Source: an uncultured Eubacteriales bacterium | Lineage (GTDB): Bacteria; Bacillota; Clostridia; Lachnospirales; Lachnospiraceae | Direction of reading: 5' to 3' | Assembly (NCBI GenBank): GCA_902797845.1 | Contig: CADBUJ010000012.1 | Span: forward strand, 1-64,000 | Length of the DNA stretch: 64,000 bases | Part shown: positions 15,551 through 25,241 of the stretch, one piece after another | Layout of the letters: each line of letters starts with the position of its first letter | Numbering within the stretch: the stretch's first letter is position 1 | Translations under genes and position numbers: made by a program | The notes under the pieces: generated by a model | Told to the model about the DNA's origin: nothing | What the model saw: the letters and a program-made list of their open reading frames with translations, nothing else | Databases searched by the model: none

Positions 15551-17107
15551 TTATGCGTTCCAATGCTTCTTGCAAAGTGCGTTGAGCTTATCAAATGCCT
15601 TAGCATCTCTTAATGCAAGGAATGCTGCACTGTAAACTTCAAGACAGTCTTTGTAGATCTCATGATTTTCCTTAATGGGCTCAACTGTTCCCGTTACATG
15701 AACGATATTGTTAACTGCTTCATCAAGGCTTGAGAAGATACCTGCACCTGCTGCACCAAGACATGCAGAACCAACAAGACCGCAGTCGTCAACTGCAAGA
15801 GTATCGCAGGCAACGCCGTAAACATCAGCCTGGATCTGACGCCACAGAGGAGACTTAGCTCCGCCGCCGGAAAGTCTGATGGAATCAAAAGGTCTTCCGA
15901 GAACGTCCTGCATAGCATTTACACTGAGAGCCAGCTCGTATGCAACGCCTTCAAGAACGCCTCTTGCCATATAGGAACGATCATGTCCGAGAGAAAGTCC
16001 GAAGGAACATCCTCTTGCTGTATCACAATAATAAGGTGTTACCTGTGTGGACATGAAAGGCATAAACATGTAGCCTTCGCATCCAACGGGAGCAAGAGCA
16101 GCTTCTCTGTCGATAAGCTCGTAAGGGCTCATGCCTGTAGCTTTACCCACAGCTACTTCCTGTGCTCCATAGGTGTCTCTCCACCATCTTAAAGCCTCTC
16201 CTGAACAGTATGCCAGACCTTCCATGTCATACTTTCCGGGATTAGCATGTCCTGAGAAAAGAACCTGTCTCTTGGGATCTTTCTTAACACTGTCAACAGC
16301 TGCAACCATAACTGCTGCTGTACCTATATTTATTTCTGCAATACCTTCTTTAACAACGCCTGCTCCTACAGCTGCGCACTGCTGATCTCCACCGCCAACG
16401 CAGATAGGCATTCCCTCTGCAAAGCCTGTAAGCTCTGCTGCCTTTTTGGAGATGGTTCCTACCTGACGTGCTGAAGCCTTGATCGGAGGAAGCTTTTCCT
16501 TATCAAAATCGATAGCCTTAAGAAGCTCATCAGACCAAGCGAGCTTCTCTGCATCCATCATGCCGTGAAGTGCAAGGGATGAAGGATCTGTAAAGGTCTC
16601 TTCTGATCCCAGCTGATGAAGGAGCCATTCCTGTCCTGTTACAAAAAGATGTGCTTTTTCGTAAAGCTCGGGCTGTCTGTCTCTTACCCATTTGTATTTG
16701 GAATAAGCCCAAAGGGAGATAAGAGGACATGCACAGATCTCATGATATTTATCTTCGCCGATATTCTCTTCGATCCATTTAACCTCTTCTACTGCACGGC
16801 TGTCATTCCAAACGATGGAATCGTGAAGGGGATTCCAATCCTTATCAACAGCAAAGAAGGTTCCTCTCTGAGAAGAAATAGCAAGAGATCCTACTTCCTT
16901 GGGGTCGATACCGGTCTTTGCAAATATCTCCTTACCGCATTCGCAAAGAGCGTTCCAGAGGAGCCAGGGATCCTGCTCTACCCAGCCTACTGCAGGGTAG
17001 GTACAATAATACTCCCTGTATGCATGAGCCACCGGAGTTCCGTCCAGTGTGAACAGCATGATCTTAAGACCTGTAGTACCCGCATCAATACCACAAATAT
17101 ACTTCAT
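15551..17107 (-). CDS. FGGY-family carbohydrate kinase (xylulokinase-like)
   Basis: 518 residues, normal for FGGY kinases. N-terminal ATPase half with GIDAGTTGLK (phosphate loop), WVEQDPWLLW and SIVWNDSRA; the GGGDQQCAAVGAGVV segment carries the candidate catalytic Asp; the C-terminal half has IRLSGGGAKSPLWRQIQADV. It phosphorylates a ketose or polyol; xylulose is the best guess from overall similarity, but L-ribulose, apulose or erythrulose cannot be excluded. SD AAAGGAGGAAG. Downstream of sorC (56-base gap with a stem-loop) and upstream of a serine hydrolase. Confidence 0.82.
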   Translation of the reverse strand: MKYICGIDAGTTGLKIMLFTLDGTPVAHAYREYYCTYPAVGWVEQDPWLLWNALCECGKEIFAKTGIDPKEVGSLAISSQRGTFFAVDKDWNPLHDSIVWNDSRAVEEVKWIEENIGEDKYHEICACPLISLWAYSKYKWVRDRQPELYEKAHLFVTGQEWLLHQLGSEETFTDPSSLALHGMMDAEKLAWSDELLKAIDFDKEKLPPIKASARQVGTISKKAAELTGFAEGMPICVGGGDQQCAAVGAGVVKEGIAEINIGTAAVMVAAVDSVKKDPKRQVLFSGHANPGKYDMEGLAYCSGEALRWWRDTYGAQEVAVGKATGMSPYELIDREAALAPVGCEGYMFMPFMSTQVTPYYCDTARGCSFGLSLGHDRSYMARGVLEGVAYELALSVNAMQDVLGRPFDSIRLSGGGAKSPLWRQIQADVYGVACDTLAVDDCGLVGSACLGAAGAGIFSSLDEAVNNIVHVTGTVEPIKENHEIYKDCLEVYSAAFLALRDAKAFDKLNALCKKHWNA

Positions 17108-17141
17108 TTTCCTTCCTCCTTTAAAATGGATTAAATATTTC

Positions 17142-17158
17142 AGCCGGGTATCCCGGCT
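17142..17158 (-). other. Stem-loop between sorC and the FGGY kinase
   Basis: Perfect inverted repeat AGCCGGG-ATA-CCCGGCT right after the sorC stop. There is no strong T-run. It may reduce read-through or protect the downstream mRNA, and it could be a partial terminator. Confidence 0.5.
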
Positions 17159-17163
17159 AATGC

Positions 17164-18147
17164 TCAGAATTCCACCGTAAGAAGCCTTTTCGCCAGCTCC
17201 GAATCCGTTACCAGAACATCCACAAGGCCTCCTCTTATGGCCGCCAGCACGCTGTGAGCCTTATATGCCCCGGAAACAAGACTTATCTTAGTCTCTATCT
17301 TTTTAAAATCAGCCATGCTGATATTAAGTGTCCTGTCCACAAGACTTGTACGGCATTCCCTGCCGTCCTTGTCAAAAAGATGATAAGCTATATCACCTAC
17401 CACCTTTTGCTCCTTTAATTCCTTAAGATCCTCCTCCGTATAAAGATCGGATTTGGTAAGGATCGATGTTACCTCGGGATAAAAGGATCCGATGCCGTTT
17501 ACGGAAACATTGATATCCTTGAACTTCCTGTATACATCCCGTACGGTCTTTTCCTTCTTGATGATGTCGGCAGCCTCTTTGCTTGATAAAAGAACATTGG
17601 CAAGTATGGAATAATGTTCTCCCTCAAAGGCCTTTGCCATAGTGTGCGCAAGGCTTGGCGTATCGTATTTTACATCGCAGTAGGCATATGTTCCGTTAAG
17701 CGTTACTACGGAAACGTGTTCTCTTTGGGACGGGTTGAGATAATTTACCATGTAGCTCAGCGTACTGCCCCAGGTTATGCCTATGACATCATCCTTTTTG
17801 ATGATCCTCTGGAGATATCTCGCTCCTTCCAGAGCCACCTGTTTCTTCAGGTTTTCCCCGCTGTCCATGGTCTCGTCATAGTCTGTTATGGCAGGAGTGA
17901 TGATAACATCCTTAAGCCCGAAACGGCTTTTGATCTCTTCTTCCAGATGTATGCATCCCATGTAGGGGTTTGTTATTACAAAGTCAACGATCTTCTGTTC
18001 CTTTGCCTTTGTAAGGAGCCTGGAAACAGTAGGGATCGAAATACCCAGCATCTTGGATATCTCTCTTTGTGAATAGTCTTCTATATAATAAAGATATGCT
18101 GTCTTTATAACTAAAAATGTAGATTGACTGTACAGATCCCTTTTCAT
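17164..18147 (-). CDS. SorC/DeoR-type sugar-binding transcriptional regulator
   Basis: 327 residues. N-terminal helix-turn-helix (YYIEDYSQREISKMLGISIP then TVSRLLTKAKEQ, about 20-60) followed by the phosphosugar-binding domain (residues 70-325) with the GITWGSTLSYMV and VNGIGSFYPE loops typical of SorC proteins. These regulators respond to phosphorylated sugars. The start chosen has AAAGGAG 7 bases upstream; an open extension of 7 codons lies before it. It heads the operon with the FGGY kinase and serine hydrolase and probably senses the kinase product. Confidence 0.9.
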   Translation of the reverse strand: MKRDLYSQSTFLVIKTAYLYYIEDYSQREISKMLGISIPTVSRLLTKAKEQKIVDFVITNPYMGCIHLEEEIKSRFGLKDVIITPAITDYDETMDSGENLKKQVALEGARYLQRIIKKDDVIGITWGSTLSYMVNYLNPSQREHVSVVTLNGTYAYCDVKYDTPSLAHTMAKAFEGEHYSILANVLLSSKEAADIIKKEKTVRDVYRKFKDINVSVNGIGSFYPEVTSILTKSDLYTEEDLKELKEQKVVGDIAYHLFDKDGRECRTSLVDRTLNISMADFKKIETKISLVSGAYKAHSVLAAIRGGLVDVLVTDSELAKRLLTVEF

Positions 18148-18251
18148 ACGGTCTCCTTTTGGGCCCATTAGACCCTTTTATACATTGTACGGGAATTGAT
18201 ACCATGATGGAAAGACTGAAAAATTTTTCGGGGTGCAGAGAAATCTGCGCC

Positions 18252-18281
18252 ATAAAAATGCGGAGCCCTTACGCTCCGCAT
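18252..18281 (-). terminator. Terminator after proS
   Basis: Minus-strand stem ATGCGGAGC-GTAAGG-GCTCCGCAT followed by TTTTATGG, ten bases beyond the proS stop. Perfect 9-bp arms. It ends the ileS-aroD-rluA-proS operon. Confidence 0.85.
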
Positions 18282-18291
18282 CTTCAAGCTT

Positions 18292-19728
18292 TTAATAAGC
18301 TTTTCCCCAATATACCATTTTAGCTGCAGGCTTATTGCAGCATACACATGTATCACTTATTTTTTCCTGTATGAAGGGGATACATCTTGATGTCGCAGTG
18401 GTATCCTCTTTTATCTTTTCCTCACATTCTCTGCTGCCGCACCACATAGCCTTTACAAAGCCGGGCTTGTTTTCCAGAATATCCTTAAACTCCTCATAAT
18501 CCCTGGCCTCATATGTATGGCTGTCCCTGTGTTCCACAGCTCTTTGCAGCATATCTTCCTGCATCTTCTCAAGGATAACGGGAAGCTCTTCGTTGAGTCT
18601 GTCGATCTCCACAACGATCTTTTCTCTGGTGTCTCTTCTGACTACAACAGCCTTACCCTTTTCTATATCTTTGGGACCAAGTTCTATCCTTAAGGGGATG
18701 CCCTGTATCTCCTGTTCGGCAAATTTCCATCCCGGCGACTTATCAGATGTATCCATGTCTATCCTTACCACATCCTTAAGGGCTGAAAGTACCTCGCTGC
18801 ATTTTTCCAGCACTCCGCCCTTCTGGGCAGCAATGGGAACTATCCTTGCCTGAACGGGTGCTATCCTGGGAGGGAGCACCAGTCCGGAATCATCACCGTG
18901 AACCATGATGATTGCTCCGATTATCCTTGTAGACATGCCCCATGAGGTCTGATGAACATGCTGAAGTGTATTGTCCTTGCCTGTATATTGGATATTGAAG
19001 GCCTTTGCAAAGCCGTCGCCGAAATTATGGCTGGTGCCTGACTGAAGGGATTTTCCGTCATGCATCATGGATTCTATGGTGTAGGTGGCATTGGCCCCTG
19101 CAAATTTTTCCTTTTCCGTTTTCTGACCTTTTATTACGGGAATGGCAAGATATTTTTCGCAGAATTCCGCATAAATGTTAAGCATCATAACGGTCCTCTC
19201 TTCGGCCTCCTCGGCTGTGGCATGAATAGTATGCCCTTCCTGCCATAAAAATTCCTTGGAACGGAGAAAAGGTCTTGTGGTCTTTTCCCATCTTACGACG
19301 GAACACCATTGATTGTAGAGCTTCGGCAGATCCCTGTGGGACTGTACTATTCTGGAATAAAGATCACAGAAAAGAGTCTCGGAAGTGGGTCTTACGCACA
19401 TCCTTTCTTCCAGTTCCTCAGCCCCTCCATGAGTCACCCATGCAACCTCGGGTGCAAAGCCCTCCACATGGTCTTTCTCCTTCTGAAGCAGGCTTTCGGG
19501 TATGAACAGGGGCAGATATACGTTTTCAACCCCCGTTTCTTTAAACATGCCGTCCAGATTCTTTTGTATCTGCTCCCAGATCGCATAGCCGTTGGGAAGA
19601 AGGATCATGCATCCCTTAACTCCCGAATACTCCGTAAGCTTTGCCTTTTTGACCACATCCGTGTACCATTGGGCAAAATCCTCAGCCATGGGTGTTATTT
19701 CTTCCACCAGCTTTTTATCATTAGCCAT
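18292..19728 (-). CDS. proS: Prolyl-tRNA synthetase, short archaeal/eukaryote-like type
   Basis: 478 residues. Charges tRNA-Pro. It is the short class (type 3) with class II motifs ([40 protein letters not shown]) and a C-terminal zinc-type domain with CGSRECEEK and CVCCNKP ending in Tyr. It lacks the INS editing domain of the ~570-residue bacterial form, so mischarged Ala-tRNA-Pro and Cys-tRNA-Pro must be cleared in trans. The two proteins at 35683-36710 are candidates for that job. Last gene of its operon, with a terminator after it. Confidence 0.95.
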   Translation of the reverse strand: MANDKKLVEEITPMAEDFAQWYTDVVKKAKLTEYSGVKGCMILLPNGYAIWEQIQKNLDGMFKETGVENVYLPLFIPESLLQKEKDHVEGFAPEVAWVTHGGAEELEERMCVRPTSETLFCDLYSRIVQSHRDLPKLYNQWCSVVRWEKTTRPFLRSKEFLWQEGHTIHATAEEAEERTVMMLNIYAEFCEKYLAIPVIKGQKTEKEKFAGANATYTIESMMHDGKSLQSGTSHNFGDGFAKAFNIQYTGKDNTLQHVHQTSWGMSTRIIGAIIMVHGDDSGLVLPPRIAPVQARIVPIAAQKGGVLEKCSEVLSALKDVVRIDMDTSDKSPGWKFAEQEIQGIPLRIELGPKDIEKGKAVVVRRDTREKIVVEIDRLNEELPVILEKMQEDMLQRAVEHRDSHTYEARDYEEFKDILENKPGFVKAMWCGSRECEEKIKEDTTATSRCIPFIQEKISDTCVCCNKPAAKMVYWGKAY

Positions 19729-19738
19729 TTTAATTCTC

Positions 19739-20455
19739 CTATCCTTTAAAACCTTTTAAAAGTTCACATGTCCAACCGAATTTTTCCGGAGGAAGCCTGA
19801 ATTCCATCGTTTTCTTCGTAAGAGGATGAGAAAAGCTGAGTCCCGCAGCGGAAAGCGCTATGGTATTTCTGTTCTCTCTTACGAGTATATCTCCTTCGGG
19901 AGCCTTGCCTCCCATATAAAGCCTGTTGTATTTTGTATCTCCCAGTATCCCTGCATCTCTTGATGATGTCTGTATTCTGATCTGATGAAATCGTCCTGTT
20001 ATGAGCCTTATATCCGCAAGGGAATAAGATATCCCGTTTTTATATGCTGTACGCAGTATATCATAATGAAGGAGTGCCTCTTTTGCCCCGGGCTCTCCCT
20101 TTTTACATACACGGCCTGTGCCGCCGGTCTTCTCCTTAAGTATGTAATCGGATAGCTCCCCCGATTTCCCCGGCAAAAGTCCCGAAAGGCAGGCTATATA
20201 TCTTTTCCCGATGCCAGATCCTTCCTTCTGCATCTGGCTTCCGAGAGATGCTGCCGCATTCTTGTTCCTTCCAAAGAGCATAAGTCCGGACACGGGCCTG
20301 TCCAGCCTGTTTATAAGGAATACCTCCCCCGAAAGGTTATTCCTTGCCCAGTTGACCATGTCGGGATCCGTGGATCTGTCCTCCTGGGACAGAAATCCGC
20401 CGGGCTTATATAAAACTGCCACATCCTTATCGCAATAAATGATCTCAGGCTCCAT
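19739..20455 (-). CDS. RluA-family pseudouridine synthase
   Basis: 238 residues. Converts specific uridines in rRNA or tRNA to pseudouridine. The catalytic motif [15 protein letters not shown] contains the expected Asp (D52), and the [16 protein letters not shown] motif near residue 160 is present. There is no S4 domain at the N-terminus, which starts directly at the catalytic domain ([15 protein letters not shown]), so it resembles the short RluA/TruC-type enzymes; the exact target is not predictable. The start overlaps the end of aroD by 11 bases and has a GGAG SD. Confidence 0.88.
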   Translation of the reverse strand: MEPEIIYCDKDVAVLYKPGGFLSQEDRSTDPDMVNWARNNLSGEVFLINRLDRPVSGLMLFGRNKNAAASLGSQMQKEGSGIGKRYIACLSGLLPGKSGELSDYILKEKTGGTGRVCKKGEPGAKEALLHYDILRTAYKNGISYSLADIRLITGRFHQIRIQTSSRDAGILGDTKYNRLYMGGKAPEGDILVRENRNTIALSAAGLSFSHPLTKKTMEFRLPPEKFGWTCELLKGFKG

Positions 20456-21155
20456 TTATATGACTCCGAAGCTGATCTATATGTATCTGACCCGGCGCGG
20501 AAGCCTTGCCGGCTGTCGCAAATGTCATGCAGCTGTTAAAGCTTAAGGGATCAAGTCGCGAGATCTTTCCTGCCTCGCCCATGGCTATTATGATGAGTGG
20601 AACATCCACGTTCCTGGAAAGATCCTCCGATACCTTCTTAAGTCTTGAAAGATCAGTGTCCTTAAGAGGCATCACTGCTATCTTTACTATATCTCCTCCT
20701 ATGGCTTCTCCGTAGAATCCGTTTCTGACAAGCTCCATATCAAGAGGAGTATGGTTAAAATCATGCCATGATGCGATCACCTTAATGTGATTCCTGTGAG
20801 CATGCTCAACTATATCTGAGACCAAAAGATTATCCCGTCTCATCTCCACATCGATGTAGGAAAAGAGGCCCGAATCCGCGGCCGCCTTTAATATTTCAAG
20901 GTAATCCTCTTCCTTTCCGAAGCCGCCTTCTCTTACGGTCCTGTATGTAAAAATACAATCAATTCCTTTAAGATGCTTATGGAAAAGCTCCATCGCATCG
21001 AGAAGAGCATCCCTTTTTATATCCTTCAGATGATCCGCACGCCATTCTAAAAGATCCGGTCTTTTCTCCAGCGCATTTATAAGTTCTTCTTCAAGTTCTT
21101 CTATATCTTCCCCCATCACCGGTATGCAGATCAGGGGCTTATTTGATGGATCCAA
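20445..21155 (-). CDS. aroD: 3-dehydroquinate dehydratase, type I
   Basis: About 236 residues. Third step of the shikimate pathway through a Lys Schiff base. Motifs: LLEWRADHLKD, CIFTYRTVREGG, VIASWHDFNHTP and the VKIAVMP segment with the candidate Schiff-base Lys. The open frame continues upstream to a TTG at 21197 inside ileS. I chose the TTG at 21155 because AAGAGG lies 9 bases upstream right after the ileS stop and the protein then begins at the usual KPLICIPVMG strand. Pairs functionally with aroF and tyrA elsewhere in the window. Confidence 0.9.
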   Translation of the reverse strand: MDPSNKPLICIPVMGEDIEELEEELINALEKRPDLLEWRADHLKDIKRDALLDAMELFHKHLKGIDCIFTYRTVREGGFGKEEDYLEILKAAADSGLFSYIDVEMRRDNLLVSDIVEHAHRNHIKVIASWHDFNHTPLDMELVRNGFYGEAIGGDIVKIAVMPLKDTDLSRLKKVSEDLSRNVDVPLIIIAMGEAGKISRLDPLSFNSCMTFATAGKASAPGQIHIDQLRSHINGA

Positions 21156-21168
21156 TATGTCTACCTCT

Positions 21169-24100
21169 TCAGTCAGTCTTTTTAACGGAAAAAGCAACCT
21201 TTTCTCCGTTTATATCCCATTCCTTTTCAAATCCTTCCGTACTGCCGAGAAGCAGATCCACGCCCAGTACATCGGGCAGTATATTATCTCTGTTTCTGTC
21301 GGCAATGTCCTCTATCCTCTTGTTGTCCTTTATGCCCACAACGATATGATCCATTACCTCAAAGCCTGCTTCCTTACGCATGGTCTGTATCTTGGATATT
21401 ATCTCTCTTATAAATCCTTCCTCTATAAGCTCTTCGGAAAGTCTTGTGTCAAGAACAACGGATATACCTTTCTCCGTGGCTGCAGCAAAGCCCTCTGTCC
21501 TGGCTGTTTCTATAAGAAGATCCTCTTCCAGAAGGCGCACCTCCGTGCCGTCTGCATCGAAGACCAGAGCGCCCTCAGACTTAAGCTGTTCCATGGCTGC
21601 ATTACCGTCCACATTGGCAAGATATTCCCTGATGGCGTTTATCGCCTTTCCGTATTTTGGCCCTACTGTACGAAGCTGAGGCTTGAAGGAATATGAAATA
21701 TATTCGGATATATCGTCTATATACTCCACTTCCTTTACGTTAAGCTCTTCTCTTATGATGTCCGTAAAATACTTTTCGAGCCTGTCGCTTGCGTTGATCA
21801 TTATGCGTGAAAGCGGCTGTCTGTTCTTCAGATTGGACTCGTTTCGAAGCGCCCTTCCCATAACGACAACATCAAGAACCCTGTCCATGGAAGCCTCCAG
21901 ATCCGGGTCTATCATGTCTTTATCTGCCGTAGGAAAATCGCAGAGATGTACGGATTCCGGCGCATCCTTGTAAATATTCCTTACAAGATTCTGATAAATG
22001 GATTCGCTCATAAAGGGTATCATGGGAGCGCAGAGCTTTGATAATGTAACAAGCGCCTCGTACAGCACAAGATAAGCATCTATCTTGTCCTGCTCCATTC
22101 CTTTAGCCCAGAATCTTTCTCTTGAGCGTCTTACATACCAGTTGGAAAGATCCTCCACGAATGCCTGAAGGGCCTTTGCCGTCTCTGTTATCCTGTAGTT
22201 ATCCATGTTATCCGTAACCGTAAGGATAAGGGAATTCAGCTTGCTTAAAAGCCATCTGTCCATTACGGCCGGTTCCTTTGAGAGCGTATGGGACGAAGGA
22301 TCGAATTCATCTATGTTTCCGTACAAAACATAAAAGGCATATGTGTTCCATAGGGTTCCCATAAACTTTCTCTGGCCTTCCTGAACCGCTCTTCCGTGGA
22401 AACGGTTAGGGAGCCATGGAGCCGAATTGATATAGAAATACCATCTGATGGCATCTGCTCCGTATTCCTCAAGGGCATCGAAGGGATCTACCGCATTCCC
22501 CTTGCTCTTGCTCATCTTCTGTCCGTTTTCATCCTGAACATGACCGAGAACTATTACGTTCTTAAAGGGGGCCTTGTCAAAAAGAAGTGTGGATATGGCC
22601 ATAAGTGAATAGAACCATCCCCTGGTCTGATCCACTGCCTCTGATATAAAGTCCGCAGGGAAATTCTTTTCGAAGACTTCCCTGTTTTCAAAGGGATAAT
22701 GATACTGGGCAAAAGGCATCGATCCGGAATCGAACCAGCAGTCTATGACTTCCGGAACCCTTCTCATCTCTTCTCCGCAAACAGGGCACTTAATGGTAAC
22801 TTCATCCACATAAGGCTTGTGGAGCTCTATGTCCTCAGGACAATTGTCCGATCTTTCCCTGAGTTCCTCTATGGAGCCTACTGCGTCCATATGACCGCAT
22901 TTGCATGTCCATATATTAAGGGGAGTTCCCCAATATCTGTTTCTTGAAAGTCCCCAGTCCTGAACATTTAAGAGCCAGTCCCCGAAACGTCCTTTTCCTA
23001 TGCTTTCCGGTATCCAGTTGACCGTATTATTGTTTGCTATAAGCCTGTCCCTTACCTCTGTCATCTTTATGAACCATGATTCTCTGGCGTAATAGATAAG
23101 GGGCGTATTGCATCTCCAGCAATGGGGATAGCTGTGCTCGAAAGCAGGAGCATCAAAAAGAAGATCCCTTTCCTTAAGATCCTTCAGGATCAATGGGTCA
23201 GCGTCCTTTACGAACTTTCCGGCCCACGGTGTCTCCTCTGTCATCTCTCCTCTGTCGTTTACGAACTGGATAAATGCCATATCATATTTTCTTCCTACTC
23301 TGGCATCATCCTCACCAAAGGCGGGAGCCTGATGAACTACACCTGTACCTTCCGTAAGAGTTACATAATCATCACATAATATGATGTGGGCTTTTTTATC
23401 CTTCTGTCTTGATATTACAGGCTCCTGAAAATCATAAAGAGGCACATAGGCCTTGCCTTCCAGAGTACTTCCCTTAAATACTTCCAATACCTCGTATGCA
23501 GGTTCGTCGTCTGTGGAAAGTTTTCCCAAGACCTTATCAAGAAGAGCCTCTGCCATTATATAAGTATATCCGTCAGCAGCCTTTACCCTTGCATAATCCT
23601 TCTCTGCATTTACGCAAAGGCCCACATTGGAAGGCAGGGTCCAGGGTGTGGTTGTCCATGCCAGTATGTAAGCATCCTCGTCTTTAAGCTTGAATCTTAC
23701 TATGGCGGATCTTTCCTTAACATCCTTATATCCCTGAGCTACCTCGTGACTTGAAAGAGGCGTACCGCAGCGCGGACAGTAGGGCACTACCTTGTAGCCC
23801 TTATATAAAAGGCCTTTATCAAATATCTGCTTTAACGCCCACCATTCTGACTCGATATAATCGTTATAATATGTGACATAAGGATCATCCATATCGGCCC
23901 AGAAGCCTACGGTATTTGAGAAATCCTCCCACATGCCCTTATATTTCCACACATTTTCCTTACAGTGCTTTATAAAAGGCTCTATACCGTATTCCTCTAT
24001 CTGATCCTTACCGTTTATTCCGAGTTCCTTCTCCACTTCCAGTTCCACGGGAAGGCCGTGGGTATCCCAGCCGGCTTTTCTGGGCACATTAAAGCCTTTC

Positions 24101-24321
24101 ATGGTCTTATATCTGGGGAAAAGGTCCTTTATTACCCTTGTAAGAACATGACCGATGTGAGGCTTGCCGTTGGCTGTGGGCGGTCCGTCGTAGAACATAA
24201 ATTCCGGACCATCCTCCCTCTGTTCCATGCTCTTTTCGAATATCCTGTTCTCCTTCCAGAAATCCTCGATCTTTTTCTCTCTCTCGATGAAATTCATATC
24301 GGAGTTGACTTTGTCATACAT
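21169..24321 (-). CDS. ileS: Isoleucyl-tRNA synthetase, type II
   Basis: 1050 residues. Charges tRNA-Ile; large class I synthetase with CP1 editing domain. Visible: N-terminal MYDKVNSDMNFIEREKKIEDF, HIGH motif in GPPTANGKPHIGHVL, CP1 region GVVHQAPAFGEDDARV, WFYSLMAIST and the KMSKSKGN loop. Length and N-terminus fit the type II (eukaryote-like) class, in which low mupirocin sensitivity is known. No T-box precedes it; its promoter leaves only a short leader. First gene of ileS-aroD-rluA-proS. Confidence 0.97.
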   Translation of the reverse strand: MYDKVNSDMNFIEREKKIEDFWKENRIFEKSMEQREDGPEFMFYDGPPTANGKPHIGHVLTRVIKDLFPRYKTMKGFNVPRKAGWDTHGLPVELEVEKELGINGKDQIEEYGIEPFIKHCKENVWKYKGMWEDFSNTVGFWADMDDPYVTYYNDYIESEWWALKQIFDKGLLYKGYKVVPYCPRCGTPLSSHEVAQGYKDVKERSAIVRFKLKDEDAYILAWTTTPWTLPSNVGLCVNAEKDYARVKAADGYTYIMAEALLDKVLGKLSTDDEPAYEVLEVFKGSTLEGKAYVPLYDFQEPVISRQKDKKAHIILCDDYVTLTEGTGVVHQAPAFGEDDARVGRKYDMAFIQFVNDRGEMTEETPWAGKFVKDADPLILKDLKERDLLFDAPAFEHSYPHCWRCNTPLIYYARESWFIKMTEVRDRLIANNNTVNWIPESIGKGRFGDWLLNVQDWGLSRNRYWGTPLNIWTCKCGHMDAVGSIEELRERSDNCPEDIELHKPYVDEVTIKCPVCGEEMRRVPEVIDCWFDSGSMPFAQYHYPFENREVFEKNFPADFISEAVDQTRGWFYSLMAISTLLFDKAPFKNVIVLGHVQDENGQKMSKSKGNAVDPFDALEEYGADAIRWYFYINSAPWLPNRFHGRAVQEGQRKFMGTLWNTYAFYVLYGNIDEFDPSSHTLSKEPAVMDRWLLSKLNSLILTVTDNMDNYRITETAKALQAFVEDLSNWYVRRSRERFWAKGMEQDKIDAYLVLYEALVTLSKLCAPMIPFMSESIYQNLVRNIYKDAPESVHLCDFPTADKDMIDPDLEASMDRVLDVVVMGRALRNESNLKNRQPLSRIMINASDRLEKYFTDIIREELNVKEVEYIDDISEYISYSFKPQLRTVGPKYGKAINAIREYLANVDGNAAMEQLKSEGALVFDADGTEVRLLEEDLLIETARTEGFAAATEKGISVVLDTRLSEELIEEGFIREIISKIQTMRKEAGFEVMDHIVVGIKDNKRIEDIADRNRDNILPDVLGVDLLLGSTEGFEKEWDINGEKVAFSVKKTD

Positions 24322-24362
24322 TCGTAAATACCTCTTTTTTCCTGATTTTAGGACAACATAAG

Positions 24363-24391
24363 ATTATACACTATTTAAAATCTTTAGTGAA
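24363..24391 (-). promoter_or_regulatory. ileS operon promoter
   Basis: Minus-strand -35 TTCACT (24386-24391), 17-base spacer, -10 TATAAT (24363-24368). Predicted transcript start is about 35 bases upstream of ileS, leaving no space for a T-box. Confidence 0.7.
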
Positions 24392-24440
24392 TATGATAAA
24401 TGCGCTTTACTGCATAAATGCTGTCCGAAAAGAGATCTTT

Positions 24441-24514
24441 CGGGAAAACCGTCATCGTTTTCCCGCAGGGCGGCAAGAAAGGGTGCTCCATCATTTATAA
24501 ATGGGGCACCCTTT
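24441..24514 (-). terminator. Two tandem hairpins downstream of dapB
   Basis: First after dapB: AAAGGGTGC / GCACCCTTT arms (24506-24514 and 24478-24486) enclosing an inner CATTTATAAATG palindrome. Second: CGGGAAAAC / GTTTTCCCG (24457-24465 and 24441-24449). A third short repeat CCGAAA/TTTCGG follows. None has a long T-run, but the tandem placement between dapB and the ileS promoter suggests termination. Confidence 0.55.
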
Positions 24515-24539
24515 GCGCTTTTAATATAAACTGTTCCTA

Positions 24540-25241
24540 TCAGCCTATCATATCGTCCATGCCGTAAAGCCCCGGAGCCTTATCCGCAAGGAAACGGCAT
24601 GCCTTAATAGCTCCGTTTACGAAGATCTGCCTGCTTATGGCCTTATGGGTAAACCTTAATTCCTCATCCTTTCCCAGATACAGTACCTCATGTTCTCCTG
24701 CAACCGTTCCGCCTCTCAGGGCATGGATGCCGATCTCCTTTCCTCTCTTGCCTGTCATGCCTTCTCTTCCGTAGACTCTCTCAAATTCCCCTTCGGGATC
24801 TATGGCCTCCACCAGCATCTTTGCGGTGCCGCTGGGAGCGTCAGCCTTCTGTCCGTGATGCATCTCCATGATCTCTATGTCAAAATCATCCTTAAGAGCA
24901 GGCGTTATCATGGATACGGCCTTTCTTAATATGGCCACTCCAAGAGAAAAGTTGGAGCCGTAAAATATAGGTATCTCCTTTGATGCATCATTAAGCTCCT
25001 GTCTATGTTCTTCCGTAAGCCCTGTTGTACCGTAAACAAGTCCTGCCCCTGTTTTTTTGCAGTAATCAAGGACCCAGCTTAAGTTGTCCCTGTGGGAAAA
25101 ATCCAGGACCATATCGCAGGCTGCGGGAACTTCGTCCTTATTATCTATGTCGTAAAGGCCCAGCACTTCCATGCCGTCCTCTGCTGCTGTCTTTTCTATA
25201 AGGGTCCCCATCTTCCCTCTTCCAATGATGATTATCTGCAT
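24540..25241 (-). CDS. dapB: 4-hydroxy-tetrahydrodipicolinate reductase
   Basis: 233 residues, somewhat shorter than the usual 240-270. NAD(P)H reduction in the lysine/diaminopimelate pathway. Rossmann loop IIGRGKMGTLIE at the N-terminus, catalytic-site motif MEMHHGQKADAPSGTA and C-terminal HEVLYLGKDEELRFTHKA strand region. The start overlaps the dapA end by 10 bases. Last gene of the lysine riboswitch operon lysA-dapA-dapB. Confidence 0.94.
   Translation of the reverse strand: MQIIIIGRGKMGTLIEKTAAEDGMEVLGLYDIDNKDEVPAACDMVLDFSHRDNLSWVLDYCKKTGAGLVYGTTGLTEEHRQELNDASKEIPIFYGSNFSLGVAILRKAVSMITPALKDDFDIEIMEMHHGQKADAPSGTAKMLVEAIDPEGEFERVYGREGMTGKRGKEIGIHALRGGTVAGEHEVLYLGKDEELRFTHKAISRQIFVNGAIKACRFLADKAPGLYGMDDMIG

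Noticed and set aside
21156..21197. Upstream TTG start for aroD at 21197
   Set aside because: It lies within ileS without an SD and adds residues not typical of the family; the TTG at 21155 has an SD.
24322..24440. Possible T-box leader before ileS
   Set aside because: The predicted promoter lies about 40 bases from the start codon, and no T-box sequence or antiterminator is present.
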